Origin: Actinomycetota bacterium
GTDB taxonomy: Bacteria; Actinomycetota; Actinomycetes; Nanopelagicales; Nanopelagicaceae
DNA length: 64,000 nt
Direction of reading: 5' to 3'
Assembly (NCBI GenBank): GCA_009698815.1
Contig: WLPJ01000001.1
Location: forward strand, 62,001 to 126,000
Of the stretch, positions 1-11,379 are shown one piece after another; positions within the stretch are counted from its first letter, which is position 1; every line of letters begins with the position of its first letter. The translations under genes and the position numbers were made by a program. The notes below the pieces were generated by a model. The model was not told the origin of the DNA. It searched no databases and was given only the letters and a program-made list of their open reading frames with translations.

Positions 1-483
1 ATTTTTGGCGCAGCCGGCCGACTTGAAGAAATTGCCATAGGTCAAGACTTCACTGCTCTAGTTGATTATGCGCATACTCCTGATGCCGTATCAAATGCGC
101 TGGCTTCGATTCGTGAATTTACGACAGGTAAAGTCATTGCAGTTTTGGGCTGTGGGGGAGACCGCGATCCCATGAAACGTCCGCTCATGGGCCAAGCACT
201 TAATACGAACGCAGATATTGCAATTTTCACCAGCGATAATCCAAGAACCGAAAATCCAGATGCCATTTTGCAAGCGATGACTGCTGGGATAGATATTGCT
301 CAACCATCGCGGATGATTAGTGATCGCGCCGAAGCTATTGCCTATGCAATATCTCTTGCTGGTGCCGGCGATACTGTTGCAGTTCTTGGCAAAGGTCATG
401 AGCTTGGTCAGGAAATAAATGGCAAAACTCTAGATTTTGATGATCGGATTATCATGGCAAAAGCGATCGAGGCTAAGCGATGA
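1..483 (+). CDS. murE: UDP-N-acetylmuramyl-tripeptide synthetase MurE, C-terminal part (gene starts before the window)
   Basis: Frame 1 open from base 1 (IFGAAGRLEEIAIGQDFTALVDYAHTPDAV...GCGGDRDPMKRPLMG...SDNPRTENP...GKGHE), typical MurE C-terminus; followed by murF with 4-nt overlap. Confidence 0.95.
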   Translation: MFGAAGRLEEIAIGQDFTALVDYAHTPDAVSNALASIREFTTGKVIAVLGCGGDRDPMKRPLMGQALNTNADIAIFTSDNPRTENPDAILQAMTAGIDIAQPSRMISDRAEAIAYAISLAGAGDTVAVLGKGHELGQEINGKTLDFDDRIIMAKAIEAKR

Positions 484-1883
484 TTACCTTACAAGCATCT
501 GAAATCGCAAAGATCGTCGGTGGAGAATTAATCGGCGATGATGTATCCGTCATCGCACCACCAGTTTTTGATTCAAGTAGCGCAACCCCGGGTTCGATCT
601 TTCTTGCCCTAAAGGGTGAGAAGGCAGATGGCCATACTTATATAGATGCAGCCTTTGCACATGGTGCGGTGCTAGCCCTTGTGACAGTGCCTTCGGCAAA
701 GCGTTGCATAGTTGTAAAAGATGTTTTGGCCGCCCTAAATAAGTTAGCTGCGCATGTGCGTGGAGCCCTGCCAGGTATGACAGTAATTGCAATCACGGGT
801 TCACAAGGCAAGACAACCACCAAAGATTTATTGCAACATATCTTGGAATCTGTTGGAAGTACGGTGGCTCCGCAAGGCAATTTTAATAACGAACTCGGAA
901 CACCGATTACTCTCTTACAATGCGATGCAAGCACCAAGTTTTGTATATTGGAAATGGGCGCGCGCCATCTAGGTGACATCGCCGCACTCTCCCAGATGGC
1001 TAAGCCAAATATCGGAGTCGTCTTACGTGTCGGTACTGCCCATATTGGCGAATTTGGATCTGCCGAAGCAGTTGCTACGGCGAAATCAGAGCTGATTTCT
1101 TCACTTGATAACTCAGCAGTTGCGATCCTTGGTCAGTACGACCCGTTTACTCAAAAAATGCAATCTCTTCACGATGGAAAGATAATTACTTTCGGTGAAA
1201 GCACTTCTGCCAATGTGCGCGCCACAGATATTGAAATTCGCGAAGGTCGCCCACATTTTGACTTGGTAACTTCGGCCGGCCGCGCAGCAGTTGGACTTCG
1301 CATCGTTGGTATCCATCAAGTGGCTAACGCTCTTGCCGCCGCTGCAGTTGCGACCACATTAGGTGCGTCAATTGATTTAATCGCAGGAGCCCTTTCCACG
1401 GCAGAACTTCACAGCAAGTGGCGTATGGAAATTTCTGAGATAACCGGGGTGGTTTTAATAAATGATTCCTACAACTCGAGTCCAGAATCTGCCGAAGCTG
1501 CGCTAAGAACGCTAGTTCTTTTTGCGCAAGAACGCGGCGGCCAATCGTGGGCCTTTCTGGGAAAGATGCACGAACTCGGCGCGTCATCACGAGATCGACA
1601 TGCGGGTATTGGCACCCTTGCCTCAGAGTTAGGAATTGATCACCTGGTCTGCGTCGCAGCCCCAGAATACGCAGATGAGATCGGCACTGATTGCGCAATG
1701 GATGTTCATCTCTTGGAAGGTAAGTCTGAAGCGCTAGCACTGGTAACACAGATGAGGCCGGGAGATGTGATTTTAGTGAAGGCATCTCGCGCTGAAACTT
1801 TTGAAGAGATTGCGCAAGGTATAACTGATCAACTTGAGAAGATGCTTATAAACGTTGACGAAGGGGAGAGTGAATTAAGATGA
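480..1883 (+). CDS. murF: UDP-N-acetylmuramoyl-tripeptide--D-alanyl-D-alanine ligase
   Basis: 467 aa ORF, Mur ligase [12 protein letters not shown] motif, [10 protein letters not shown]; dcw cluster context. Confidence 0.95.
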   Translation: MITLQASEIAKIVGGELIGDDVSVIAPPVFDSSSATPGSIFLALKGEKADGHTYIDAAFAHGAVLALVTVPSAKRCIVVKDVLAALNKLAAHVRGALPGMTVIAITGSQGKTTTKDLLQHILESVGSTVAPQGNFNNELGTPITLLQCDASTKFCILEMGARHLGDIAALSQMAKPNIGVVLRVGTAHIGEFGSAEAVATAKSELISSLDNSAVAILGQYDPFTQKMQSLHDGKIITFGESTSANVRATDIEIREGRPHFDLVTSAGRAAVGLRIVGIHQVANALAAAAVATTLGASIDLIAGALSTAELHSKWRMEISEITGVVLINDSYNSSPESAEAALRTLVLFAQERGGQSWAFLGKMHELGASSRDRHAGIGTLASELGIDHLVCVAAPEYADEIGTDCAMDVHLLEGKSEALALVTQMRPGDVILVKASRAETFEEIAQGITDQLEKMLINVDEGESELR

Positions 1884-2938
1884 GAGAAATTCTAATTGCT
1901 GGATCTATCGCCCTCTTCTTTTCACTTTTTGGTACTCCGGCTCTAATTCGATTTTTGGCTCGCCGGGGTTATGGTCAAATCATTAGAGATGACGGACCTT
2001 CATCGCATCACACTAAACGTGGAACGCCAACCATGGGCGGAATTATTATCATCTTCGCGGCGGCGCTAGGTTATTTCACTGCTCACTTGTTGACTCGAAA
2101 TGTAATTAGTACGTCAGCCCTGTTAGTCCTAGCTCTTATGGCATCACTCGGATTTGTTGGATTCTTGGATGATTGGTTAAAGGTCTCACGGCAGAAATCG
2201 CTCGGCCTTAACGCTAAACAGAAAATTTTTGGACAGGTTATCTGTGCCGCAGCCTTTGGTTATGCCGGCATAAATTTTCCAGATCGCGATGGACTTACTC
2301 CAATTTCGCAAAATCTCTCAACTGTTCGCGATACTTCAATTGTTCTCGGAACTTTTCTAGTCATAATTTGGGTAGTGCTGATGGTCACCGCAACTAGCAA
2401 CGGTGTAAATCTGACAGATGGCTTGGATGGTTTAGCAACAGGTGCTGCGGTAATGACATTTATCGCCTTTATTTTGATTGGTGTTTGGCAATTTGGTCAA
2501 AGCTGTGCGGTGGCACCTGGAGCAAATTGTTACTTAGTAAGAGATCCACTTGATTTAGCAGTGTTATCAGCTGCCCTTGCGGGTTCTTGTGCTGGATTTT
2601 TATGGTGGAATGCATCTCCTGCCAAGATTTTTATGGGCGATACCGGTTCTCTTGCCTTAGGCGGGGCACTTGCTGGCATTGCAACATCCTTACGGATTGA
2701 ACTTTTGTTGATTCCACTTGGTGGACTCTTCGTAATTATCAGTGCATCTGTAATCTTGCAGGTTGCCTACTTCAAATTAACTGGCGGCAAGCGCATCTTT
2801 AAGATGGCCCCGCTCCAACATCATTTTGAACTCATAGGTTGGGGAGAAGTAACAATCGTTCTGCGCTTCTGGATAATTGCAGGGCTTTGTGTTGCAGCTG
2901 GACTTGGACTTTTCTACGCCCAGTGGGTAAATAGTTAA
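1880..2938 (+). CDS. mraY: phospho-N-acetylmuramoyl-pentapeptide transferase
   Basis: 352 aa membrane [45 protein letters not shown] motifs. Confidence 0.97.
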   Translation: MREILIAGSIALFFSLFGTPALIRFLARRGYGQIIRDDGPSSHHTKRGTPTMGGIIIIFAAALGYFTAHLLTRNVISTSALLVLALMASLGFVGFLDDWLKVSRQKSLGLNAKQKIFGQVICAAAFGYAGINFPDRDGLTPISQNLSTVRDTSIVLGTFLVIIWVVLMVTATSNGVNLTDGLDGLATGAAVMTFIAFILIGVWQFGQSCAVAPGANCYLVRDPLDLAVLSAALAGSCAGFLWWNASPAKIFMGDTGSLALGGALAGIATSLRIELLLIPLGGLFVIISASVILQVAYFKLTGGKRIFKMAPLQHHFELIGWGEVTIVLRFWIIAGLCVAAGLGLFYAQWVNS

Positions 2939-2950
2939 GCAGGATGGGCG

Positions 2951-4336
2951 ATGCCAATTAAATTCTCAGGCCAGCGGATTCTTATCCTGGGTGCAGGCGT
3001 TACTGGACTTGTTGTCGCCAGGTCAATTTCTAAACGCGGGGCGCGGATTTCGATCGCTGATGATCAAATCAGCGCTGTAGATGGTTTCGATGTCGCTCCT
3101 TCGAATTCATATGATGTTAAGAACTTTGATGCGGTAATAGTTTCGCCAGGATGGAGACCGGATCACCCGCTGATAAGCAATGCGATCTCGGCCGGTATAA
3201 AGATCATGAATGAGATCGATCTGGCGTGGTCTTTACGAGCGTATCTGGCGCCAAATCAAAGATGGATTGCTTTGACAGGGACAAATGGAAAGACAACTAC
3301 CGTTGAAATGACTGCTGCAATGCTGCGCGAAGGAGGAATATCTGCAGTTGCTTGTGGAAACGTTGGGACAACAGTTCTCGAATCTGTAGAAAGTTCCGAA
3401 AATTATGATGTCTTAGTTTTAGAACTTTCATCTTTTCAATTGCACTGGCTACGTGAAGCAACCTTTGTTGCAGCTGCGATATTAAATATTGCAGCTGATC
3501 ATGTCGACTGGCACGGAGATTTTGAGAGTTATGCCGCAGCGAAGATGTCGATTCTAGATCGCGCAAGCACTGGAGTATTTAACGCTGGTGACCCTGAAGT
3601 CTTAACCAGAACCGCTGGTTGGCAAGGGCGCAAAGTTTTCTACTCGTTAGGTACTCCTGAAGCGGGAGAATTAGGAGTGGTTGAAGAGCTGCTCGTTGAT
3701 CGGGCTTTCGTAGCCGATCCGCACGAGGCGTTTATATTGGCAGACGTAGTAGATGTCTTTCCCACGGTGCCACACAGCGTCTCAAATGCTCTGGCCGCAG
3801 CTGGGTTAGCTCGCACTATCGGCGTTGACCATCAATCAATTCAACGAGCGATCCGCAATTTCAAGCCAGGACGTCATCGCATCGAAACGATTCTCGTAAA
3901 AAATGAAATCACTTGGATTGATGATTCCAAGGCAACTAATCCTCACGCAGCGGCGGCTTCGCTATTAGGTACTCTCTCTGCGATCTGGATCGCTGGTGGC
4001 TTAGCGAAGGGCGCACAGATGGATCAGTTGGTAGAGCGTTGCAAATCCAGAATCAAAGCGGCGATATTGATCGGAACTGATCGCGAATTAATTGCGGCTG
4101 AACTTCGTCGTCAAGTGCCCGGGGTTGAAATTGTTTATATTGAAACTGATTCTGCTTATGTAAAAGGTGGAGCCAATAATTCATTAATGGAGGCCGTTGT
4201 TTCGGCGGCAAAATCGCGGGCAAGTGCGGGAGACACAGTATTGCTAGCCCCGGCATGTGCATCAATGGATCAATTTATTTCCTATGCCGATCGGGGCGAT
4301 CGTTTTGCGGCAGCCGTAATTAAGGAGAACTCGTGA
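2951..4336 (+). CDS. murD: UDP-N-acetylmuramoylalanine--D-glutamate ligase
   Basis: ALTGTNGKTTTVEM motif, ELSSFQL, DDSKATNPHA; dcw context. Confidence 0.95.
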   Translation: MPIKFSGQRILILGAGVTGLVVARSISKRGARISIADDQISAVDGFDVAPSNSYDVKNFDAVIVSPGWRPDHPLISNAISAGIKIMNEIDLAWSLRAYLAPNQRWIALTGTNGKTTTVEMTAAMLREGGISAVACGNVGTTVLESVESSENYDVLVLELSSFQLHWLREATFVAAAILNIAADHVDWHGDFESYAAAKMSILDRASTGVFNAGDPEVLTRTAGWQGRKVFYSLGTPEAGELGVVEELLVDRAFVADPHEAFILADVVDVFPTVPHSVSNALAAAGLARTIGVDHQSIQRAIRNFKPGRHRIETILVKNEITWIDDSKATNPHAAAASLLGTLSAIWIAGGLAKGAQMDQLVERCKSRIKAAILIGTDRELIAAELRRQVPGVEIVYIETDSAYVKGGANNSLMEAVVSAAKSRASAGDTVLLAPACASMDQFISYADRGDRFAAAVIKENS

Positions 4337-5511
4337 GTAAAGCAGGAGAAAGATTTCTAGCAAAGCCCGTCAATAACTTTTACATTCTTGCGATCAGCGC
4401 TCTTTCACTATCAATAATTGGACTGGTAATGGTCTTTTCGGCTTCTTCGATTCACGCCCTTGATACCCGGGGAAGCGCCGTTGCTATCGTCTCGCGTCAG
4501 TTCGCATTTTTTGTAATCTCAATACCAGTTGCCATATTTCTATCACAACGCTCATTGGCACAGTGGCGTTTGTTAGCTAGGTTTGGGCTCTTGTTATCGG
4601 CAATAATTCTCTTGATTTTGCAAATTCCAGGTGTTGGCAAAACCGTAAATGGAAATACCAACTGGATTGCTCTGCCTTTCGTTGATGTACAACCAAGTGA
4701 ATTGGCTAAGTTCTTACTAATTCTTTGGGCTGGATATATGTTGTCCAACGAAGAGCGCACCGGTAAATCGCGGGTAAATGTCTTTGCGCTCATTGGTCCT
4801 GGTTTCGCACTTGTTATGGTGTTGGTAATGCTCGGTAATGACTTGGGAACAACCTGTGTAATCGCAGCGATTCTTGGTGGAATGCTATTTGTTTCAGGTA
4901 TTGAACTCCGCGTCTTCGGATCCTTGATCGCCATCGGCGCAGTCGCTTTTGCTGGCCTAATTGCAACTGCTAGTTATCGCCTTGACCGTGTTCTCGTTGT
5001 TCTAGATCCATTTGCGGCCGAGGATTATAAGAATGCTGGTTGGCAACCAGCCCATAGTTTATTGGGCTTAGCAACGGGTGGAATATTCGGAGTTGGGTTA
5101 GGTGGCAGCCGACAAAAATGGGGCAACTTAGCAGAAGCGCATACCGATTTTATCTTCGCTGTTATTGGTGAAGAGTTAGGTTTGCTTGGAACGCTGGTAG
5201 TTCTCTTCTTATTGGCTGCAATAATTTATTCAATCTTCAAGATAGCACTGCGTTGCAAAGATCCAATGTCACGTTATGTGGGTTCAGGCATTGGATGTTG
5301 GATAGCAATTCAAACTATTCTCAACGTTGGATCTGCCACTAGCGTTCTGCCTGTAGTTGGAGTGACTCTGCCCTTTGTCTCATATGGCGGTTCAGCGTTA
5401 ATTTCGCTCTATCTTGGTTTGGGATATGTATTTGGAAGCGCGCTACGTGATCCGGAAGTGAAAGTTGAACTACAAAAGGCTATTGAACGGCGTAGATTAC
5501 GCACATCATGA
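4333..5511 (+). CDS. ftsW: SEDS peptidoglycan glycosyltransferase FtsW
   Basis: 392 aa polytopic ORF; QPSELAKF, GGSRQKWGNLAEAHTDFIFAVIGEELG, LPFVSYGGSALIS. Confidence 0.95.
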   Translation: MSKAGERFLAKPVNNFYILAISALSLSIIGLVMVFSASSIHALDTRGSAVAIVSRQFAFFVISIPVAIFLSQRSLAQWRLLARFGLLLSAIILLILQIPGVGKTVNGNTNWIALPFVDVQPSELAKFLLILWAGYMLSNEERTGKSRVNVFALIGPGFALVMVLVMLGNDLGTTCVIAAILGGMLFVSGIELRVFGSLIAIGAVAFAGLIATASYRLDRVLVVLDPFAAEDYKNAGWQPAHSLLGLATGGIFGVGLGGSRQKWGNLAEAHTDFIFAVIGEELGLLGTLVVLFLLAAIIYSIFKIALRCKDPMSRYVGSGIGCWIAIQTILNVGSATSVLPVVGVTLPFVSYGGSALISLYLGLGYVFGSALRDPEVKVELQKAIERRRLRTS

Positions 5512-6590
5512 AAATAGTCTTTGCGGGCGGCGGAACTGCAGGCCATATAGAACCTGCACTCGCAGTGGCGCGGCTCTGGCGGCAAAACCATCCGGGTGAT
5601 GAACTGCAATTTATTGGAACGGCGAGCGGTTTAGAGAATCAATTAGTACCAGCAGCGGGATTTAAATTAAGCCACATCCCTAAGGTGGTAATTCCTAGAA
5701 AATTATCTCCCAAACTACTCAAGGTTCCATTTACTCTATCCAACTCCTTTCTTGCAGCGCGTAAGCTTTTAAATGGCGCCGATCTCTTGATTGGCTTCGG
5801 GGGATATGTCTCAGCGCCGGCTTACCTGGCCGCCAAATCACTTGGCATTTCTTTTGTAGTGCATGAAGCAAATGCCAGACCAGGTTTTGCAAATCGTTTA
5901 GGTGCCCGCCTTAGCCCATATTCTGCGATCTCCCAGCCTGTTCAATCAGGTGCGCTGCAAAACGCCTTAGTGACCGGGATTCCCTTGCGCGCAGATGTTG
6001 CCACTGCCCTCGTAAATAGTGCAGGTGACTGGACAGGCGCGCGCGCCAGGGCCAAGAGCGCTCTAGGTTTTTCATCAACCGATCCTTTAGTACTTGCCTT
6101 CTTTGGTTCTCAAGGTTCAGTTGCGCTAAATCAAGTAATTGCGCAGTCCCTGCCATCACTGCTCGCCAACGGTTCTCAACTGCTGCATGCGGTTGGCAAG
6201 TTAAATGCTCTGCCTCCAATGCAGGAGCGCTACAAATCGACGGCATATATTGAAGATATGGCGACGGCGTATTTAGCAGCTGATTTAATTATTAGTCGCA
6301 GCGGCGCAATTTCATGTTCAGAAGTAAATGCTCTTGGGAAATACGCTTTATTTATCCCGCTGCCAATTGGTAACGGAGAACAGAGTTTTAATGCCAACTC
6401 ATTGGTGTCGCAAGGCAGAGCCGAAGTTCTCCAGCAGGACAAATTCACTTCTGCTTGGCTTAAATCAAATATTAACCGTCTATTAACTCTTGCTGCCTCA
6501 TCTAGAGATGCTGGATCAGATACTGATTCGTTAGCAACTGAAAAAATTGTTGATTACATGCAATACGCCTTGAAAAGTCAGGTGCGCTAA
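5508..6590 (+). CDS. murG: UDP-N-acetylglucosamine--N-acetylmuramyl-(pentapeptide) pyrophosphoryl-undecaprenol N-acetylglucosamine transferase
   Basis: FAGGGTAGHIEPALAVA N-terminus; FGGYVSAPAYLAAK; HEANARPGFANRLGAR. Confidence 0.95.
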   Translation: MKIVFAGGGTAGHIEPALAVARLWRQNHPGDELQFIGTASGLENQLVPAAGFKLSHIPKVVIPRKLSPKLLKVPFTLSNSFLAARKLLNGADLLIGFGGYVSAPAYLAAKSLGISFVVHEANARPGFANRLGARLSPYSAISQPVQSGALQNALVTGIPLRADVATALVNSAGDWTGARARAKSALGFSSTDPLVLAFFGSQGSVALNQVIAQSLPSLLANGSQLLHAVGKLNALPPMQERYKSTAYIEDMATAYLAADLIISRSGAISCSEVNALGKYALFIPLPIGNGEQSFNANSLVSQGRAEVLQQDKFTSAWLKSNINRLLTLAASSRDAGSDTDSLATEKIVDYMQYALKSQVR

Positions 6591-7984
6591 TGCCCAATAA
6601 AGACAGAGCCCTTAACAATTGGATCGGTAAGCGCCTGCACTTTGTAGGCATTGGTGGAGCAGGGATGAGCGGTCTAGCCCGCATTGCCTTGTCTCACGGA
6701 ATAACAGTTACTGGTTCAGATGCTAAAGATTCAACTGTGTTAAGTGCTCTGCAAGCCCTTGGCGCAGAGGTGCATGCCGCGCATAGGGGCGAACAAGTAG
6801 ATGGTGCAGATTTTGTCGTGTTCTCAACTGCAATAAGCGCAACGAATGTCGAGTTAATTCGCGCCCGGGAATTGAATTTGCCAATCCTCACTCGCGCACA
6901 GGCGCTGGCGACTTTGATGTCGGATTCGCGCAGCGTTGCAGTTGCAGGTACACATGGAAAGACGACCACCTCATCGATGCTCACCGTTGCATTGCAAGCC
7001 TGCGGACTGGATCCTTCCTTTGCAATCGGCGGCACGCTGACTTCTTCGGGCTCGAATGCGCACCGCGGAACAGGTGATTTATTTATAGCTGAAGCAGATG
7101 AATCTGATGGATCATTTATCGAATACCACCCAAATGCAGCAATAGTTACAAATGTTGAGCACGATCACGTTGATTTCTTTGCAACAGCTGCCGATGTAAC
7201 CAAAGCCTTTTCTGAATTTGCTGATTCAATTTCACGGAATGGATTTCTTGTCTACTGCGCCGACGATGCCGGTTCTTCGCGGTTAGCCACAACAGTCACT
7301 GAAATAAAGACGATTTCTTACGGTACGACAGAGGGCTCAGACTTATTTATCGACTCAGTTAACTTATTGCCGATGGGCTCAACCTCGCGCGTTATTTGGA
7401 ACGGTCGAACCATCGGCACAATGTCACTTCAGGTACCCGGGCTACACAATGTATTAAATGCTGGCGCAGCGCTAGCTATGGCGTTAGCTCTAGGAGCTCC
7501 TGCCGCGGAAGCGCTAAATGGCTTAGCAAGTTTTCATGGCACGGGCCGTCGTTTTGAATTAAAGGCAACGGTCCATGGAATCCGCGTTATCGATGATTAT
7601 GGACACCACCCAACCGAGATTGATGTAACTCTAACTGCAGCTAAACGTTACGCCGGAGATGGTCGGGTTCTAGTTGTTTTCCAGCCACATCGATATTCAC
7701 GTACCCAAGCATTTATGAATGAGTTTGCCCGAGCCTTATCAATTGCGGATGAAGTTGTACTACTAGAGATATATGCGGCAAGTGAAGCGCCAATTACAGG
7801 AGTTACTTCCGAGACTATTGCGGTGCAGATGGAGCATGGACGTTTTATTCCTAATTTTCTGGAAGCATCTGACTGGGTAATAGATAACGCCAAACCCGGT
7901 GATGTAATCATCACACTCGGTGCCGGCGATGTTAATTCACTCGCTCCAATTATTAGTGACGGACTGGCCCGCCGTTTTAATTAG
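6590..7984 (+). CDS. murC: UDP-N-acetylmuramate--L-alanine ligase
   Basis: HFVGIGGAGMSGLARI, AVAGTHGKTTTSSM, DDYGHHPTEI. Confidence 0.96.
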   Translation: MPNKDRALNNWIGKRLHFVGIGGAGMSGLARIALSHGITVTGSDAKDSTVLSALQALGAEVHAAHRGEQVDGADFVVFSTAISATNVELIRARELNLPILTRAQALATLMSDSRSVAVAGTHGKTTTSSMLTVALQACGLDPSFAIGGTLTSSGSNAHRGTGDLFIAEADESDGSFIEYHPNAAIVTNVEHDHVDFFATAADVTKAFSEFADSISRNGFLVYCADDAGSSRLATTVTEIKTISYGTTEGSDLFIDSVNLLPMGSTSRVIWNGRTIGTMSLQVPGLHNVLNAGAALAMALALGAPAAEALNGLASFHGTGRRFELKATVHGIRVIDDYGHHPTEIDVTLTAAKRYAGDGRVLVVFQPHRYSRTQAFMNEFARALSIADEVVLLEIYAASEAPITGVTSETIAVQMEHGRFIPNFLEASDWVIDNAKPGDVIITLGAGDVNSLAPIISDGLARRFN

Positions 7985-7995
7985 CGGAGTAATCT

Positions 7996-8685
7996 ATGAA
8001 AGTTAAGTCACCACGAACTCTGATTGCTAGCGCTTTGGCGATCTTAATTTTTGGTGGGGGATCCTATATTCTGGGATGGTCGAACCTTTTAACAGTGCGT
8101 AGTATCGCAATCACCGGTGCTCCCACTGAGCAATCTAAAGAGATAATTACCCGCTCACTTGATTTACAGATCGGCGAGAAGTTGGCGCGAGTAGATCCAC
8201 GTGCTATCTCTGCCAGATTGACTGCAAATAACTGGATCCAATCATCACAAGTCTCACGCAATTGGCTAAATGGAAAAGTTGCAATATCCATAACCTCTCG
8301 CACACCAGTAGCGCTTTACACCGAACCTGGCCAACCTCAAGTGGCACTTGATGCTTCTGGAAAAACATTTACTCTGCCAGCAGATCTGCCAGATGGGCTT
8401 CCGAAAGTCTCTGCGACTTCTGTGGCCAGCGGCTTAGCTGCGATAAAAGTCTTCACTGAATTACCTACAGAATTTAGCGCCAACATAGATCGGCTCAGCG
8501 CGGCTCGACCAAGTAACCTCTTAATTTACGGCGTATTTTCAGGGCGAGATATGCGAATAATTTGGGGCGACGGATTAGATACAGATTTGAAAATAAAAGT
8601 AATCAAGGCGCTGCTCGATCAACCTGAAAATAAATCGATTCGAATGATTGATGTAACCGCACCACATGCACCAATCGTGAAGTGA
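7996..8685 (+). CDS. ftsQ: cell division protein FtsQ/DivIB (POTRA domain)
   Basis: Single N-terminal TM helix followed by POTRA-like LTVRSIAITGAP and VSRNWLNGKVAISITSRTPVAL; between murC and ftsZ. Confidence 0.85.
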   Translation: MKVKSPRTLIASALAILIFGGGSYILGWSNLLTVRSIAITGAPTEQSKEIITRSLDLQIGEKLARVDPRAISARLTANNWIQSSQVSRNWLNGKVAISITSRTPVALYTEPGQPQVALDASGKTFTLPADLPDGLPKVSATSVASGLAAIKVFTELPTEFSANIDRLSAARPSNLLIYGVFSGRDMRIIWGDGLDTDLKIKVIKALLDQPENKSIRMIDVTAPHAPIVK

Positions 8686-8842
8686 ATTTGAGTGAATTGC
8701 AGATAGAAATTTCATTAACAAATAAAATAAATAGTATGAGTCGGTCTTTGCTTTCGCGCTCGTAACGCCATACGTTGCCCTCATTAAAGAGAGTAGAAAT
8801 GTAATTCTCAAGTAGAGGTTTACAGTTCTAAAGGAGGAACTT

Positions 8843-9973
8843 GTGGCTGCACCACAGAATTATTTAGCCGTTATCAAAGTTGTTGGAATTGGTGGCGGTG
8901 GAGTTAACGCAATCAATCGCATGATTGATGTCGGATTAAAAGGCGTTGAGTTCATTGCAATAAATACTGATGCACAACATTTGTTGATGAGTGATGCCGA
9001 TGTGAAATTAGATATTGGTCGCACGTCAACGAAAGGTCTTGGTGCCGGTGCTGCTCCTGAAAAGGGACGTCAAGCTGCAATTGATCACACAGAAGATATT
9101 GAAGAAATTTTACGTGGTGCAGATATGGTTTTCATTACCGCTGGTGAAGGTGGTGGTACCGGAACAGGTGGCGCACCAATCGTTGCAAAGATTGCGCGCG
9201 ATCTCGGCGCTTTAACTATTGGCGTCGTAACTCGGCCATTCTCATTCGAAGGGAAAATTCGATCAGCACAGGCAGATGAAGGAATCGAACTCTTACGTGC
9301 TGAAGTTGATACTCTGATAGTTATTCCTAATGATCGGTTATTAGCAATTTCAGATCGCAGCATCACAGCAGTAGATGCATTCAAGAGCGCAGATCAAGTT
9401 CTACTATCTGGCGTTCAAGGTATTACCGAAATTATTACCCAACCTGGCTTAATCAATCTCGACTTTGCAGATGTTAAAACTGTAATGACAGATGCTGGAT
9501 CTGCGTTGATGGGTATCGGATCTGCGCGTGGAGAAAATCGCGCCACCCGCGCCGCTGAACTTGCAATCTCTAGTCCGCTGCTTGAAGCATCAATTGATGG
9601 AGCCATGGGTGTTCTACTTTCAGTTGCTGGTGGTTCTGATCTTGGACTCTTTGAAATTAACGAAGCGTGCGAGCTTGTCCAATCAGCAGCTCATCCAGAT
9701 GCCCGCATTATCTTCGGAACAACTATCGACGACGCCCTCGGTGATGAAGTTCGCGTAACAGTTATCGCAGCTGGTTTCGACGGTGGAGAACCTAAGAAAG
9801 TTCATGTTCCAATAATCGATAAATCAACGCTGACCGGAATTGCAGATCCAATTCCTTCTAACGATCCGATTTCAGTGGCGCTAGAGCTAGATGGTTCCTC
9901 ACCTCGCAAGCGTGTTACCTTTGAAGACCTCGTCGCTGAAGATGAGATCGACGTTCCTGACTTTATGAAGTAA
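8843..9973 (+). CDS. ftsZ: cell division protein FtsZ (GTG start, SD aaaggagga)
   Basis: [30 protein letters not shown] tubulin signature, C-terminal [10 protein letters not shown]. Confidence 0.98.
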   Translation: MAAPQNYLAVIKVVGIGGGGVNAINRMIDVGLKGVEFIAINTDAQHLLMSDADVKLDIGRTSTKGLGAGAAPEKGRQAAIDHTEDIEEILRGADMVFITAGEGGGTGTGGAPIVAKIARDLGALTIGVVTRPFSFEGKIRSAQADEGIELLRAEVDTLIVIPNDRLLAISDRSITAVDAFKSADQVLLSGVQGITEIITQPGLINLDFADVKTVMTDAGSALMGIGSARGENRATRAAELAISSPLLEASIDGAMGVLLSVAGGSDLGLFEINEACELVQSAAHPDARIIFGTTIDDALGDEVRVTVIAAGFDGGEPKKVHVPIIDKSTLTGIADPIPSNDPISVALELDGSSPRKRVTFEDLVAEDEIDVPDFMK

Positions 9974-10021
9974 AAGTGGCGCACTCCATTTGCGAGTGAA
10001 CAACTAACTTACGAACAAACT

Positions 10022-10687
10022 ATGTTGGCAACTTTTACAGATCGATCAGGTGGTGTCAGCCAAGGCGCGTTCACTTCCTTTAATTTGGGCGACCATGTAA
10101 GTGATGATTCTGAGGATGTGCAGGCAAACCGCGCGCTCCTTGCTAGTAAATTTGGGCCGGTGCAATTTATGAATCAGGTCCATGGCAGCCGAATTGTGAT
10201 TATCGAAAGCGTTACAGATGAAGCTCCGACGGCAGATGCGCTAGTTACCGGAATTGCGGGAGTCACTCTTGCGGTAATGGTGGCTGATTGCATTCCATTA
10301 CTTCTTACCTCATCGGAGGCGGTCGCGGCAGTGCATGTTGGTCGGCGTGGTCTAGTAAATGGCGTTGCTATTAAAACAGTTGAATTAATGCGTGAGATGG
10401 GGGCGAGAAAAATTCGCGCGGTATTAGGACCCGCTATCTGTGGTCGTTGTTATGAAGTCTCACAAGATGTACATGATGAAGTTGTGGCGCTTCATCCGCT
10501 GGCAACTGCGCAGACTTCGGCGGGTACGCCAGCGTTAGACCTACCGAAGGCGCTTGCAGCCTCACTTGCGGCAGACGGTATTTCCGAAATTAGCGATCTG
10601 CAAATCTGCACCGTCGAAAGTGCTGATCACTTCTCATATCGCCGAGATGGCCTTACGGGACGACAGGTTGGGTTGGTCAGTCTATGA
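10022..10687 (+). CDS. pgeF: PgeF/YfiH-family (laccase-domain) protein
   Basis: NQVHGSRI, ADALVTG, VADCIPLLL, VHVGRRGLVNG, GPAICGRCYEV; immediately downstream of ftsZ. Confidence 0.88.
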   Translation: MLATFTDRSGGVSQGAFTSFNLGDHVSDDSEDVQANRALLASKFGPVQFMNQVHGSRIVIIESVTDEAPTADALVTGIAGVTLAVMVADCIPLLLTSSEAVAAVHVGRRGLVNGVAIKTVELMREMGARKIRAVLGPAICGRCYEVSQDVHDEVVALHPLATAQTSAGTPALDLPKALAASLAADGISEISDLQICTVESADHFSYRRDGLTGRQVGLVSL

Positions 10688-11370
10688 ATTCGCGGGCGCA
10701 AGAGATCGCAGCCGCTTTAGCAAATGTGGAAGATCGCGTAACAAAAGCTGCAGCAAGTGCAGACCGCAAGCGCAGCGATTTAACTTTGATAGCGGTGACC
10801 AAGACATATCCAGCAAGTGATGTCCAAATTTTGGCTGACCTGGGAGTCAGCAACTTCGGTGAAAATCGCAGCGATGAAGGTTCGGAAAAGTCTGAAGCCA
10901 TCGCTGCAACTTGGCATTTTCAGGGCCAAGTCCAGGGACGAAAATTAAAAGATATTGCGAGCTGGGCCTCATATATTCACTCAATAAATTCTGTTGACCA
11001 CATCACAAAATTGTCTCGAATCTGCTCAGAAAAAAATCGTAAAATTTCAATCTTCTTACAGTTCTCACTCGATGGCGCACCAGATCGTGGGGGAGTTCAC
11101 GCAGATCAGTTAGGGCAGTTAGCCGATCAAGTTGCTGTCGACCCCAATCTTGATTTAGCAGGTCTGATGTGTGTGCCACCAGTTGAATATGCATTTGATC
11201 GCGCCTTTAGTGAAATAGCAAAAGTGCATAGCGCCTTTAAAATGAGCTTCCCAGATGCCGTTGGATTATCTGCCGGAATGAGTTCTGACTTTGAAGTGGC
11301 AATTGCGCACGGTGCGACACATCTGCGCGTAGGTAGTGAAATCCTTGGTTCGCGCGCTTATCACCCCTAA
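10684..11370 (+). CDS. YggS-family PLP homeostasis protein
   Basis: LTLIAVTKTYPASDVQ, NFGENRSDEG, WHFQGQVQGRK, LSAGMSSDFEVAIAHGATHLRVGS. Confidence 0.9.
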   Translation: MNSRAQEIAAALANVEDRVTKAAASADRKRSDLTLIAVTKTYPASDVQILADLGVSNFGENRSDEGSEKSEAIAATWHFQGQVQGRKLKDIASWASYIHSINSVDHITKLSRICSEKNRKISIFLQFSLDGAPDRGGVHADQLGQLADQVAVDPNLDLAGLMCVPPVEYAFDRAFSEIAKVHSAFKMSFPDAVGLSAGMSSDFEVAIAHGATHLRVGSEILGSRAYHP

Positions 11371-11379
11371 ACTTTACCT

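Noticed and set aside
1324-1785. 153 aa antisense ORF opposite murF
   Set aside because: Overlaps a clear Mur ligase; no domain signature.
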